Source: a virus. Taken from it: 23,599 bases of DNA. The stretch is from IMG/VR virus record IMGVR_UViG_3300021478_000112, positions 1 to 23,599 of that record. One strand, given 5' to 3'. Shown here one piece after another: positions 12,463 through 20,825 of the stretch. Below the pieces are notes generated by a model. That model was not told the origin of the DNA. It did not search any database and saw only the letters and a program-made list of their open reading frames with translations. Position 1 is the first letter of the stretch. Every line of letters begins with the position of its first letter. The position numbers and the translations under genes were made by a program.

Positions 12463-15323
12463 TGGCCGACGCTAAGCCTATTCGTATCCCCCTCATTGAG
12501 CCGCTAGAGACCCGGGATACGACCACTCTCTACGATGCGAAGGGTGTCAACACCGTAACGGACAAGACACCCCGAGGCATGCTGATGGCCCGTAAGCGGC
12601 CAGGGCTGGTGTTTGCCTCGCAGGGTGTGGTAGGTACTGGTCAGGGCATCACCAACTATCAGAACCACCTCTACTCCATCAGTGGGGATTACCTCAACGT
12701 CCTAAGCGGGACGAGTGCGTCGCTGACGGCCCTCCTCTCAACGAACTCGGCGGCCTTCGGCGACCGGGTCGGTCCCATGACGGTGGGCTTCAATGGCTAC
12801 CTCTATGTCATGGGCGGCACCACTAGCGGCGGCACTGCCCTCAATGATGTGTGGAGGAGTGCGGACGGCATCAACTGGGGGGAGATTACTACTAGTGCGC
12901 CGTGGGCTGCACGCTCCAAGGGGCAGGCACTGGTGTTCAACAACAAGCTCTACATCATGGGCGGTGCTGCTAGTGCGACGGGCACTCACTATGGGGATGT
13001 GTGGAGTACTTCCGATGGCATTAACTGGACACAGCTTAATGCTGCTGCGTGGCCGGGGCGTCGGCGCTTTGGTGCAACCGTAGCCAACAACCTCATGTGG
13101 ATTGCAGGAGGGGCTGGCCCAACAGACACGCTGAGCCCCGATGGTCTCTACCCCAACACAAAGTACAACGATGTCTGGTACAGCAGCAACGGGTCTGCGT
13201 GGACGCAAGCCACCGGCCTGATGGGTGCCCCGTGGATTGCACGGAGCGACTTCGCATTCTATGGCGTAGGCACATCCCTCTATGTCTGCGGAGGCCTTCT
13301 GATTGATGCCTTCTCCAATGCAACCTCAGACCTATGGACTGACAACGGAACTGGAGGCACAACATGGTCTCTCGTAAGCGCAAACCCCTTTGGAGTAGCC
13401 TCGTCGGGACTATGGCCAATCGCCGCATTCGATTCCGCCGGTCAAGGCTTCTCGATACCGAGTGCATCGATTACGCTGACTGGTGGCAATGGTTCTGGTG
13501 CTGCGGCCTTCGGCTTTGTAGACGTAGATGATGACCCTGACACTGACTTCGAAGGTGGGCAGTATGTTGAGGTGACCTTCAGTAATGTGGGATCAGGTTA
13601 TACGATCCCACCGACGATCAGCTTCAATACGACCAACGAGGGCTTCAATGTAGCCGCCTATGCGATGCTCAACGGCACGTCCAACGGTGGCTCGAAGGCC
13701 ATGCGTGTCGCCGTCCTCAACGGGATAACGTACGTGCTGGAGGTCGAAGCAACCGGCACCTATGACCACGTCCTCTGGTCCACAACCAACGGCACCACGT
13801 TCACGAACACGAACACGAACTTCTCCGCAGGCTGGACGCCTCGCGACGGGGAGTTCTTCGCCTATGGCAACCTCTGGTTCACTAGCGGCCTGGACGGCAG
13901 CAACATCTACTACAACGATGTGTGGCACATCACCATCGGTGGGGGATCGTTCGCCCTCAACCCAACCGTACCTAACCTGTTCTACCACTTCAATCAGACC
14001 TCCTCGACAGTAACGAGCCCCTTGCTAGTCTTCAAGTCCACTGCGGACCTGTATGACTTCAATGCCAATCTCTCACTGTTGACGAAGCTGACTACGGTTG
14101 CTAACTACCCTACTACTACGGTGCCAGGACTGGTCGTGCTGGACACCTACTTCTTCGTCATGGACCCGCAAGGGCGCATCTGGAATTCGAACATCAACGA
14201 CCCTACAACGTGGGTCGCTACGCAGGTTATCTCGATGGAGAACGAGCCGAACGGCGGGGTGGCAATTGCCAAGCTCGGGCCGTTCGTTGTGGCCTTCGGA
14301 CAATGGACTACGGAGTTCTTCTACGACAACGGGATTGCGCCCCCGGCGAGTCCGCTCGCCCCTGAATCATCCCTGCCGTTCGACGTAGGTTGCGTCAATG
14401 GGGAAAGCGTGCGTGAGATGCAAGGCAACATCATCTGGATCGGTACGACCAAGATCGAAGGTCAGGGCGTCTACATGTTCCAGAACTACACCCCCGTCAG
14501 GATCAGTACACCCTTTGTCGATCGTATCTTGCAGGCTGACCCCCTCACTAACATCTCGGCCCTCAACCTGGATGCTTCAGGCTACTCGATCTACATCCTG
14601 ACGCTCCACACCTCCAACATCACACTGGTGTATAACTTCGCCAATCAGGTATGGGACGTATGGACTAGTACGACAGCCAACCAGACTGTCGCCATCCAGG
14701 GTCTGACGAGCGACCCCTATGGGCTGGTGACGGCTAGTGCAACAGGACATGGCCTCTCCGATGGCGACCCTGTACTGGTTGCGGGCGCATCTAATGCTGG
14801 GTATAACGGCTTCCAGAATGCACAGGTCGTAAGCCCGAATGTGTTCCAGTACGTGCTGACGGCGAACCCCGGCACCAATGCCGGTACGGCGACGCTGACG
14901 AACTACACGGAGAACTGCTTTAGCCCGATTGCCTCGGCACAAATCCTGGATATCGACTACCTGCAAGACCCCACGAATGGGCAAATCTATACGCAGGGCA
15001 TCCTGAACTACAACGACCTGGGCAACCCGATCAATGTGCGGCTGGTGACCGAACGGTGGGATGGTGACACGAGCGAGTGGAAGTTGTGCAGGCGCATCTC
15101 CCTGCTAGGAGACATCGTACAGTCGAACTGCATGATCGCCTACACCGACAACGATTACCAGTCCTACTCCGCGTTCCGCACGATGGCCCTAAACGATGGT
15201 CAGCGGGCTACGGTGGCGGGCGCAGGACGCTTTAGGCGCAGGGCATTCCAGATTCGCCACACCGCATTCACACCCTTCAGGGCAGCGTTCCTGGAGCTGG
15301 AAGTAGTTAAAGGAGGTTTCTGA
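12462..15323 (+). CDS. P22 gp10-like tail protein with Kelch-like and FCCH-like insertions
   Basis: This 953-residue protein combines a P22 gp10-type DNA-stabilising/tail-hub protein with inserted domains; gp10 itself is about 470 residues. Gp10-like parts are the first 90 residues (LYDAKGVNTVTDKTPRG near 23-39) and about 495-945, including VVAFGQWTTEFFYDNG (609-624) and GCVNGESVREMQGNIIWIG (643-661). Between them, residues about 105-490 hold Kelch-type beta-propeller repeats. Four clear ones end in LYVMGG, LYIMGG, MWIAGG and LYVCGG, each followed by a DVW-type strand and mostly an NW; two weaker ones lie at about 410-490. A separate segment (about 325-395) with GSGYTIPPTISF interrupts the propeller. 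Residues about 745-815 (HGLSDGDPVLVAGASNAGYNG) match FCCH-like modules. The propeller could face the host surface. Confidence 0.8.
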   Translation: MADAKPIRIPLIEPLETRDTTTLYDAKGVNTVTDKTPRGMLMARKRPGLVFASQGVVGTGQGITNYQNHLYSISGDYLNVLSGTSASLTALLSTNSAAFGDRVGPMTVGFNGYLYVMGGTTSGGTALNDVWRSADGINWGEITTSAPWAARSKGQALVFNNKLYIMGGAASATGTHYGDVWSTSDGINWTQLNAAAWPGRRRFGATVANNLMWIAGGAGPTDTLSPDGLYPNTKYNDVWYSSNGSAWTQATGLMGAPWIARSDFAFYGVGTSLYVCGGLLIDAFSNATSDLWTDNGTGGTTWSLVSANPFGVASSGLWPIAAFDSAGQGFSIPSASITLTGGNGSGAAAFGFVDVDDDPDTDFEGGQYVEVTFSNVGSGYTIPPTISFNTTNEGFNVAAYAMLNGTSNGGSKAMRVAVLNGITYVLEVEATGTYDHVLWSTTNGTTFTNTNTNFSAGWTPRDGEFFAYGNLWFTSGLDGSNIYYNDVWHITIGGGSFALNPTVPNLFYHFNQTSSTVTSPLLVFKSTADLYDFNANLSLLTKLTTVANYPTTTVPGLVVLDTYFFVMDPQGRIWNSNINDPTTWVATQVISMENEPNGGVAIAKLGPFVVAFGQWTTEFFYDNGIAPPASPLAPESSLPFDVGCVNGESVREMQGNIIWIGTTKIEGQGVYMFQNYTPVRISTPFVDRILQADPLTNISALNLDASGYSIYILTLHTSNITLVYNFANQVWDVWTSTTANQTVAIQGLTSDPYGLVTASATGHGLSDGDPVLVAGASNAGYNGFQNAQVVSPNVFQYVLTANPGTNAGTATLTNYTENCFSPIASAQILDIDYLQDPTNGQIYTQGILNYNDLGNPINVRLVTERWDGDTSEWKLCRRISLLGDIVQSNCMIAYTDNDYQSYSAFRTMALNDGQRATVAGAGRFRRRAFQIRHTAFTPFRAAFLELEVVKGGF
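15309..15316 (+). promoter_or_regulatory. Strong ribosome binding site for GNAT-like gene
   Basis: AAAGGAGG lies 6 nt upstream of the ATG at 15323, an almost complete complement of the 16S rRNA 3' end, set within the last codons of the gp10-like gene. It decides the start and implies efficient translation. Confidence 0.8.
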
Positions 15324-15826
15324 TGGAAGCCATTACAGTTGAGCCCTTCACCAGGGAACTAGCTACAGAGATTACACCCCTTGGGCAGGAAGCCTGGAAC
15401 GAGTGCTCTGTGATAAAGAAGGATACATGCGCCTACCACGGGCAGCGCGGCCTTCCTATCGACCCCAACATCGAGCAGTACCTTCGTCTGGCAGACAATG
15501 GTGCCCTGGTAGCTATGACACTACGTATAGATGGTGTCCTGCACGGCTATGCCCTTATGGTCCTCTACTATAGCCTGCACCTCAAGAATGAGCTATGCGG
15601 GAATGTGGACACCTTCTACATCCAGCCAGACTATCGCCGCTTCATGCCAAGGTTCATGTCGATGGTCGAGGACGAGTTCCGGTCACGTAACGTAAGTATT
15701 GTGGGCTGGCCTGTAACCATGACAGGCAAGCTGTTCGACATCCTCAAGAAGCGCGGGTATATCGCAGACGATGTCATTATGGAACTGAAGCTGAAAGACC
15801 TTCCGAGGGGTGAATCATGTGTGTAG
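15323..15826 (+). CDS. GNAT-like acetyltransferase-fold protein
   Basis: The 167-residue protein has a GNAT-type order. An N-terminal helix region (about 10-55) precedes LVAMTLRIDGVLHGYALMVLYY (about 62-83). The central NVDTFYIQPDYRRFMPRFMSMVEDEF (about 94-119) matches the beta4/helix3 V-LYV-PEYR element that holds acetyl-CoA, and SIVGWPVTMTGKLFDILKKRGY (about 125-146) fits the C-terminal strand and helix. The usual glycine-rich pyrophosphate loop (Q/R-x-x-G-x-G/A) after YRR is missing; it reads RRFMPRFM, so catalysis with acetyl-CoA is doubtful. Such proteins occur after the gp10-like gene in several podoviruses by my recollection. It shares its ATG with the preceding stop and overlaps the next start by 10 nt. 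Substrate unknown. Confidence 0.7.
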   Translation: MEAITVEPFTRELATEITPLGQEAWNECSVIKKDTCAYHGQRGLPIDPNIEQYLRLADNGALVAMTLRIDGVLHGYALMVLYYSLHLKNELCGNVDTFYIQPDYRRFMPRFMSMVEDEFRSRNVSIVGWPVTMTGKLFDILKKRGYIADDVIMELKLKDLPRGESCV

Positions 15827-17013
15827 TTGCAGGAGCAGTTGGTGCAGTTGCGGGTGGGATTGGCTCGCTTGCTAATAGTTTTGGGGGTGGAGGCGGTGTG
15901 CCCTCCGGGGCGCAGGCTGTCTATAATCCGCAGTCGCTAGGGCAGGACCTGACAGGTATCCTCTCGGGTGGCTTGTCTGCGGGCCTTGGTATTAGTGGCC
16001 TTGCTGGCGGCAACCTGAACCAGCTACAGGCAGGAGCGGCTGCGGCCAACCCATTCGGTAGCCAGTCCAACAAGTACTACGGCCCACTACAGAACCTTCT
16101 TGGCGGCGGGCTCCAGAACCAGATCGCAGGTACGCAGGCCGGTGAGCAGAGCGTACTCAACAGCATCACAGGCAACCAGTACATCGGTAGCAACACGGGG
16201 CTGCTGTCGCAGATGGGTAACATCTCGACGCCGGGGGTGACTGCGTCCTTGCAGAATCAGGTCAACAACCCAACGCAGCTCCTGTCGTCAGTCAATCAGG
16301 GGAACAGCCAGATCAGTAATGTGCTAGGTCAGAACCCCTACTCCTTCACCCAGGGTGAGCAGTTCCAGTACAACCAGGGTATGGGCGCTGTGAATGCCTC
16401 GCTGGCGGCGCAAGGTATGGTGGGCTCCGGCAATCAGATGATCAGCCTGGAGAACTACGGCCAGAACTTCGCATCGCAGGCCACACAGCAGAACCTCAAC
16501 AATCTGTTCACCGCCAACTCGCAGGCGCAGGGTTTGCAGGGCATCGTGAACCAGATGGGCACCAATCAGTTCAATGAGACAGCGGGCCTCGGCAACTATC
16601 TGACAGGGCAGCAGCAACAGAGCTTCGGCAACCAGCTTAGCACGCAGCAGCTCTACACCGGGCAGCAGCAGGATACGGCGCAGAACCTGATGAATCTTCT
16701 GTCAGGGCAGGTAGGCATCGGTAGTCAGGGGCTTCAGGCTTTTGAAGGGCTCATCCCCGGCCTCCTCACGGCGACGCAGGCATCGCAGTCTAGTCCTGGT
16801 ACGGCTGGTGGTATCCTTGCAAACCTGGGTGTGGCGAATCAGGCAAGCGCAGGTAACCTTGCCAGTGGTATTGGTGGACTTGCCAATGGTATTGGCAATA
16901 TGCTCAGCGGCGTCAACCTTGGTGGCGGCGGTATCAGCACAATGGGTAGCGAGAACCCCGGCGCTTCCTCAACATCAACCCCGGACGACCTCATCTCGGG
17001 TTACACAGGATAA
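15817..17013 (+). CDS. Probable ejection (internal virion) protein 1
   Basis: The 398-residue protein is dominated by Gly, Gln, Asn, Ser and Ala. It begins with a Gly/Ala hydrophobic stretch (VVAGAVGAVAGGIGSLANS), then many amphipathic segments such as AGTQAGEQSVLNSITG and NGQGMGAVNASLAAQGMVG-like repeats in the middle, and ends in another Gly-rich stretch. This composition matches P22 gp7-like or T7 gp14-like internal proteins that leave the head and make a path through the host envelope. It is the first of three large genes in the usual ejection-protein position after the tail genes and before lysis. It overlaps the GNAT-like gene by 10 nt. Direct homology to gp7 is not shown. Confidence 0.72.
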   Translation: MCVVAGAVGAVAGGIGSLANSFGGGGGVPSGAQAVYNPQSLGQDLTGILSGGLSAGLGISGLAGGNLNQLQAGAAAANPFGSQSNKYYGPLQNLLGGGLQNQIAGTQAGEQSVLNSITGNQYIGSNTGLLSQMGNISTPGVTASLQNQVNNPTQLLSSVNQGNSQISNVLGQNPYSFTQGEQFQYNQGMGAVNASLAAQGMVGSGNQMISLENYGQNFASQATQQNLNNLFTANSQAQGLQGIVNQMGTNQFNETAGLGNYLTGQQQQSFGNQLSTQQLYTGQQQDTAQNLMNLLSGQVGIGSQGLQAFEGLIPGLLTATQASQSSPGTAGGILANLGVANQASAGNLASGIGGLANGIGNMLSGVNLGGGGISTMGSENPGASSTSTPDDLISGYTG

Positions 17014-17018
17014 GGAGG
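17011..17018 (+). promoter_or_regulatory. Ribosome binding site containing a stop codon
   Basis: TAAGGAGG lies 4 nt before ATG 17023. Its TAA is the stop codon of the preceding ejection-protein gene, so termination and re-initiation are directly linked and should keep the two proteins in a fixed ratio. Confidence 0.75.
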
Positions 17019-17022
17019 CGGT

Positions 17023-18246
17023 ATGCCATTCAGTATGCAAGCCCCAAACAATCTGGTGCAGTCTGCGTTCGACGCCTACAATGCGCCGATCCAGTCGCAA
17101 ATCCTCCAGCAGGACCTTTCCCTCAAGAAAGAGGAGGTCGTAGCACAACAGATGGCTATCCAGAACCAGATCGGTATCCAGCAGGACATGACCAAGATTT
17201 GGGGTCCTGGTGGGATCGGCTCGGCGCAGGATGCCACAGATAACCCGTCCATCGACCAGATGCCCAAGTTCATGGCCACAGCACAGTCCCTTGCGATGCA
17301 CGGACAGCCGCAGGCCGCAATGACTATGCTCTCGACAGCAAGCCTGTTGGGGATGAGGCAGGCAGAGACGCAGAAGTATGCACAGCAAGCTACATGGCGG
17401 CAGCTTGAGGTTGCCGGGTCGGCGCTCGGTGGCGTGAAGGCGGGCGATCAGGCCTCGGAGGATGTTGCACTCGCAACCATGCGGGCGCAAGGTATCGACC
17501 CTGCCAAGTACGGACTCGTCGGCGATATCGCTAGTGACTGGGACAAGATCCCTGCCCTCTCGCAGTCTGCCATGTCTCGTGCCCAGCAGATACATCAGGC
17601 CGACAGGGACCGTACGTTTGCGGAGAAGGTGCAGCAGGACCACTTCCACGATTCGGTTGCATCGATGCGCCTGGGGCAAGGTGCCCAGCGTATTACCATT
17701 GCTAACGGCAATCTTGACCTTCACCAGAAGGAGTTTGTCGACAAGCAGAACGAGGAGAACAAGCGTGATGCTCGGGCGCAGGATGGCCTCGACCTCAAGA
17801 CCAATGACCGTAACGACAAGATTCTCGCTAACGCCCGTCGCGTCACCTCGGTCGATGTCCAGCAGGCGGATGGTGTGGTGCAGTCTGATAGCCGCACCTC
17901 GGGTATTGCACCCCCGCTCCAGAAGGCTATTGCACGGATGGCAGCACGGTATGCCAAGGACGACGTAGCTCATGAGTACGGGCAGGATGCGCCTCCCGGA
18001 GCCTACGACGCAGCCCTGTCGAAGGCACTGGACAAGATGGAGAAGCGCGGGGACTTCAAGCAGGCGCAGAGCAGCGACTACAAGTTCAACGCCCCGGTGC
18101 CTGCTGCACCGAAGTACTCGCCCGTAAAGCCGCCGATCCCCTCTACACCGAAGGGTATCCCGGAAGGTAGCAAGGTCATTGGCAAGACGCCCGATGGGTC
18201 GAAGGATGTGTGGCAGGACCCGAAGGGTAACAAATGGACTGAATGA
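17023..18246 (+). CDS. Probable ejection (internal virion) protein 2
   Basis: The 407-residue protein is mostly helical and Gln/Ala-rich, with an N-terminal helix (QSQILQQDLSLKKEEVVAQQMAIQNQI, about 24-50) and a charged helical region around 188-260 (QIHQADRDRTFAEKVQQD, then KEFVDKQNEENKRDARAQD). The C-terminus is Pro/Lys-rich and ends GSKVIGKTPDGSKDVWQDPKGNKWTE, a tail that recurs in phage internal virion proteins. Together with the genes on either side it makes a three-protein ejection set like P22 gp7-gp20-gp16. The stop overlaps the next start. No lytic transglycosylase motif is seen. The exact counterpart of P22 proteins cannot be set from sequence alone. Confidence 0.72.
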   Translation: MPFSMQAPNNLVQSAFDAYNAPIQSQILQQDLSLKKEEVVAQQMAIQNQIGIQQDMTKIWGPGGIGSAQDATDNPSIDQMPKFMATAQSLAMHGQPQAAMTMLSTASLLGMRQAETQKYAQQATWRQLEVAGSALGGVKAGDQASEDVALATMRAQGIDPAKYGLVGDIASDWDKIPALSQSAMSRAQQIHQADRDRTFAEKVQQDHFHDSVASMRLGQGAQRITIANGNLDLHQKEFVDKQNEENKRDARAQDGLDLKTNDRNDKILANARRVTSVDVQQADGVVQSDSRTSGIAPPLQKAIARMAARYAKDDVAHEYGQDAPPGAYDAALSKALDKMEKRGDFKQAQSSDYKFNAPVPAAPKYSPVKPPIPSTPKGIPEGSKVIGKTPDGSKDVWQDPKGNKWTE

Positions 18247-20825
18247 TGGCACAACCCTATATGGGGGACGTTGTCCCCGGCGCAGCACCACCGTCCAACG
18301 ATGGGCCTAAGCCCTACGAGGGGACGGTCGTGCCTATGCAGAGTGCATTGGCGAAGGCTCCTCCGCAGGCACCACAGGCGCAGCCTCAAGCACCGCAGGG
18401 GCCGCAGCCCTATAGTGGGCCAGTGCAGCAGGCCCCGACGACGCCTACCCAGGCGGTAGAGCAGCGTTCGCAGAAGTCGTCTCAGGAGTTGACGAAGGAG
18501 TTCTACTCCATGCAGAACGGTAGTGCCCACCAAAGGGCGCAGCAGGCCATTGCCCGGTTCAACTTCGATGACATGATGAAGAACGACCAGGGCTTCAAGG
18601 CGTTCGTGGCAGGGGCATTCCCTGAGGTACCGCTCGAAGCAACGAAGGCCCTGTTCTCCAAGGTAGGGGCCGCTGCATTCAACAAGATTGGGCAGACCAA
18701 CATTGGCAAGTCCCTCATCGCCTACTATCAGGCAGGCAAGGATGCGTCCGCGCTGGCCGACGACCTGATCAAGCACGACCGCCAGTCCACTGCGCGGGAG
18801 CTACAACTTAAGAAGGACAACGACGAGTTCTTCAAGGCCAACCCGCACTACAAGGCCTTCGATGAGGAGGTCTACCACGCTGGCGAAGACCCCAACTACA
18901 AGCTGTCCCCGGAGGCTGCCTACTACAAGAAGACCTACCTCGATCCTCGTAAGCAGCGGTTCGACTTCAGTGTGCAGGAGGCCAAACGCCTGGGCGTGCA
19001 GTTGCCTGACGACATGGTAGACCTCGACAAGTACATGCACCGGCAGTACATGGAGCCGAAGCAGGGGCAGACGTTCTTCAAGACCTTGCAGGATGTGGTT
19101 GATCCGAATGAGATGTTGCTCAACCACCCATCGACGCGGGGCTTCAGCAGGGACCCGGAGATTTTCCAGGTGCCCAACGCAGGCGTGGTGCAGTCCGCCC
19201 ACACCGGTGAGCGGGGTGGCTACATGATCGACCCTGGCTCACGCATCGTTGACATCTATAAGGGTGGGAAGGTCATTGACCGAGGCAGTATCGTTACCGA
19301 TCCCATTACGGGCGACCGGTCCATTGCCACCAAGAACGGCGGCCTGTGGGACATGGAACGTGGCACGACGAAGGAGATTGAAGCCCATACACCTGCCCGG
19401 TACTTCAAGAGTGCAGCGGCCTCGATGACGGAGGCGCAGACACAGATCGATGACACTATTGCGAACGCCAAGTTCCTGCAAGGACTGAAGACTAGCCCGA
19501 GCCTACTGAAGCATGCGGTGCCCGAAGGTGTGAGGCCGCCTGACAAGTCCTGGGAGAAGGTTGACATCCCCGGCTACAAGGGCTTCGACGGTTGGCACTT
19601 CAATCCCAAGATGGCGAACGTCCTGAACGACTACACCGGCACGAAGATGGACACCAATACCATGATGCAGGGGGTGAATCGCATCATGCAGGGGTCGATC
19701 TTCCTTGACCCGCTGAAGCACTTGTTCAATGTAGAGTTCCACGCAGCGATGCAGGCAGGCCTCTTTGGCGGGTTGACACGGACACTCCAGGGTGGAGTGC
19801 GCCTGCTGACTCCGGGGGAGCAGACCCTCACCCGGCAGGCCATCGAAGGGGTGATCAACAAGGACCCGAAGTACTTGCAGTATGTGAGGGAGAGCCCCGG
19901 CTTGCGGGGGGCGAACAACGCTGTGCGGGACTATGGCAACCAGCTCCTGAAGCAGATGGGTAAGGACCCCAATCAACTAAATACGATGGCGAAGGCGCTC
20001 GGCTACGGCACGGGCGTCAACTTCATCCGTGCGGCCTATCGTGGGTCCAATGCCACCCTATGGGGCGTAGGCGACATGATCCTCTACAAGAGCTTTCTGG
20101 CCTCGGAGATTGAACACCCAGGGGCGACCAAGGCGCAGATCAGCAGCCTTGTGGGTGAGCACGTCCCAACGTATGTTGTGCCCTCAACCATCCTCGGGTC
20201 GAGGTCGTTCTCGAAGCTGGTGCAGAACCCCTGGTTCCTGGGCTTCTCCCGCTACGAGTACAACCGGGCGGCCAGCTACGGCAACCTCCTGAAGGGCCTT
20301 GTCAAGCCGAACGAACTGGAGGACACGGGCCAGTCGATGGACCAGATTGCCTCCCTCATCTTCCATACCGCAGTGACCTACCCGATGGTCAACCACGCCA
20401 TCCAGAAGATGACGAACAATCCCAACGCCTCGCTCGGGTGGTATGGGCCGTACTCCTACATCGGTGCAGGGGAGGACTACGCCGCAGGCAAGAAGACCTT
20501 TGCGCAGGCAGCAGTGCAGACGGCAGTACGCCCAAGTGCAGCGGTCGAGACTGCCGCCGAACTATACTACGGCAAGGAGCTATGGAAGGACGGCGGCAAG
20601 GACCTCTACCATAGCGCCGGGGAGTTCGGCAAGTACCTGATGGGTAAGACCTACCCCACGCAGGCTATCATGCGGGTTGCGTCCCCGCCGAAGGGTGTAA
20701 CACCGAAGCAGGCTATCCGGCAGTTCGCCCTTGACTTCATCGGCATCAAGGACCCCACACCGCAGCAGGAAGCGGCCATCACCAAGTACGCTGCCCTTGA
20801 ACTTAAGCGGAGGGCCAAGAAATGA
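18243..20825 (+). CDS. Probable large ejection (internal virion) protein 3
   Basis: The 860-residue protein opens with a Pro/Gln-rich tail containing three copies of a short motif: PYMGDVVP (5-12), PYEGTVVP (24-31) and PYSGPV (56-61). A charged helical region (about 75-290) follows. Residues about 325-365 look like a small beta domain (GYMIDPGSRIVDIYKGG). A helical part around 395-520 includes FLDPLKHLFNVEFHAAMQAGLFGGL, resembling the hydrophobic segments of very large phage polyvalent proteins, and the C-terminus ends in basic LELKRRAKK. Being last and largest of the set fits P22 gp16 or T7 gp16 by position. No peptidoglycan hydrolase motif was found. ATG 18243 or 18246 may be the start; the ribosome site is weak. 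Confidence 0.72.
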   Translation: MMAQPYMGDVVPGAAPPSNDGPKPYEGTVVPMQSALAKAPPQAPQAQPQAPQGPQPYSGPVQQAPTTPTQAVEQRSQKSSQELTKEFYSMQNGSAHQRAQQAIARFNFDDMMKNDQGFKAFVAGAFPEVPLEATKALFSKVGAAAFNKIGQTNIGKSLIAYYQAGKDASALADDLIKHDRQSTARELQLKKDNDEFFKANPHYKAFDEEVYHAGEDPNYKLSPEAAYYKKTYLDPRKQRFDFSVQEAKRLGVQLPDDMVDLDKYMHRQYMEPKQGQTFFKTLQDVVDPNEMLLNHPSTRGFSRDPEIFQVPNAGVVQSAHTGERGGYMIDPGSRIVDIYKGGKVIDRGSIVTDPITGDRSIATKNGGLWDMERGTTKEIEAHTPARYFKSAAASMTEAQTQIDDTIANAKFLQGLKTSPSLLKHAVPEGVRPPDKSWEKVDIPGYKGFDGWHFNPKMANVLNDYTGTKMDTNTMMQGVNRIMQGSIFLDPLKHLFNVEFHAAMQAGLFGGLTRTLQGGVRLLTPGEQTLTRQAIEGVINKDPKYLQYVRESPGLRGANNAVRDYGNQLLKQMGKDPNQLNTMAKALGYGTGVNFIRAAYRGSNATLWGVGDMILYKSFLASEIEHPGATKAQISSLVGEHVPTYVVPSTILGSRSFSKLVQNPWFLGFSRYEYNRAASYGNLLKGLVKPNELEDTGQSMDQIASLIFHTAVTYPMVNHAIQKMTNNPNASLGWYGPYSYIGAGEDYAAGKKTFAQAAVQTAVRPSAAVETAAELYYGKELWKDGGKDLYHSAGEFGKYLMGKTYPTQAIMRVASPPKGVTPKQAIRQFALDFIGIKDPTPQQEAAITKYAALELKRRAKK

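Noticed and set aside
16975-18291. A 438-codon open frame on the minus strand
   Set aside because: It mirrors the second ejection-protein gene, is rich in Leu/Arg/Cys/His from reverse-complement codons, and is the only candidate on that strand in a one-direction operon.
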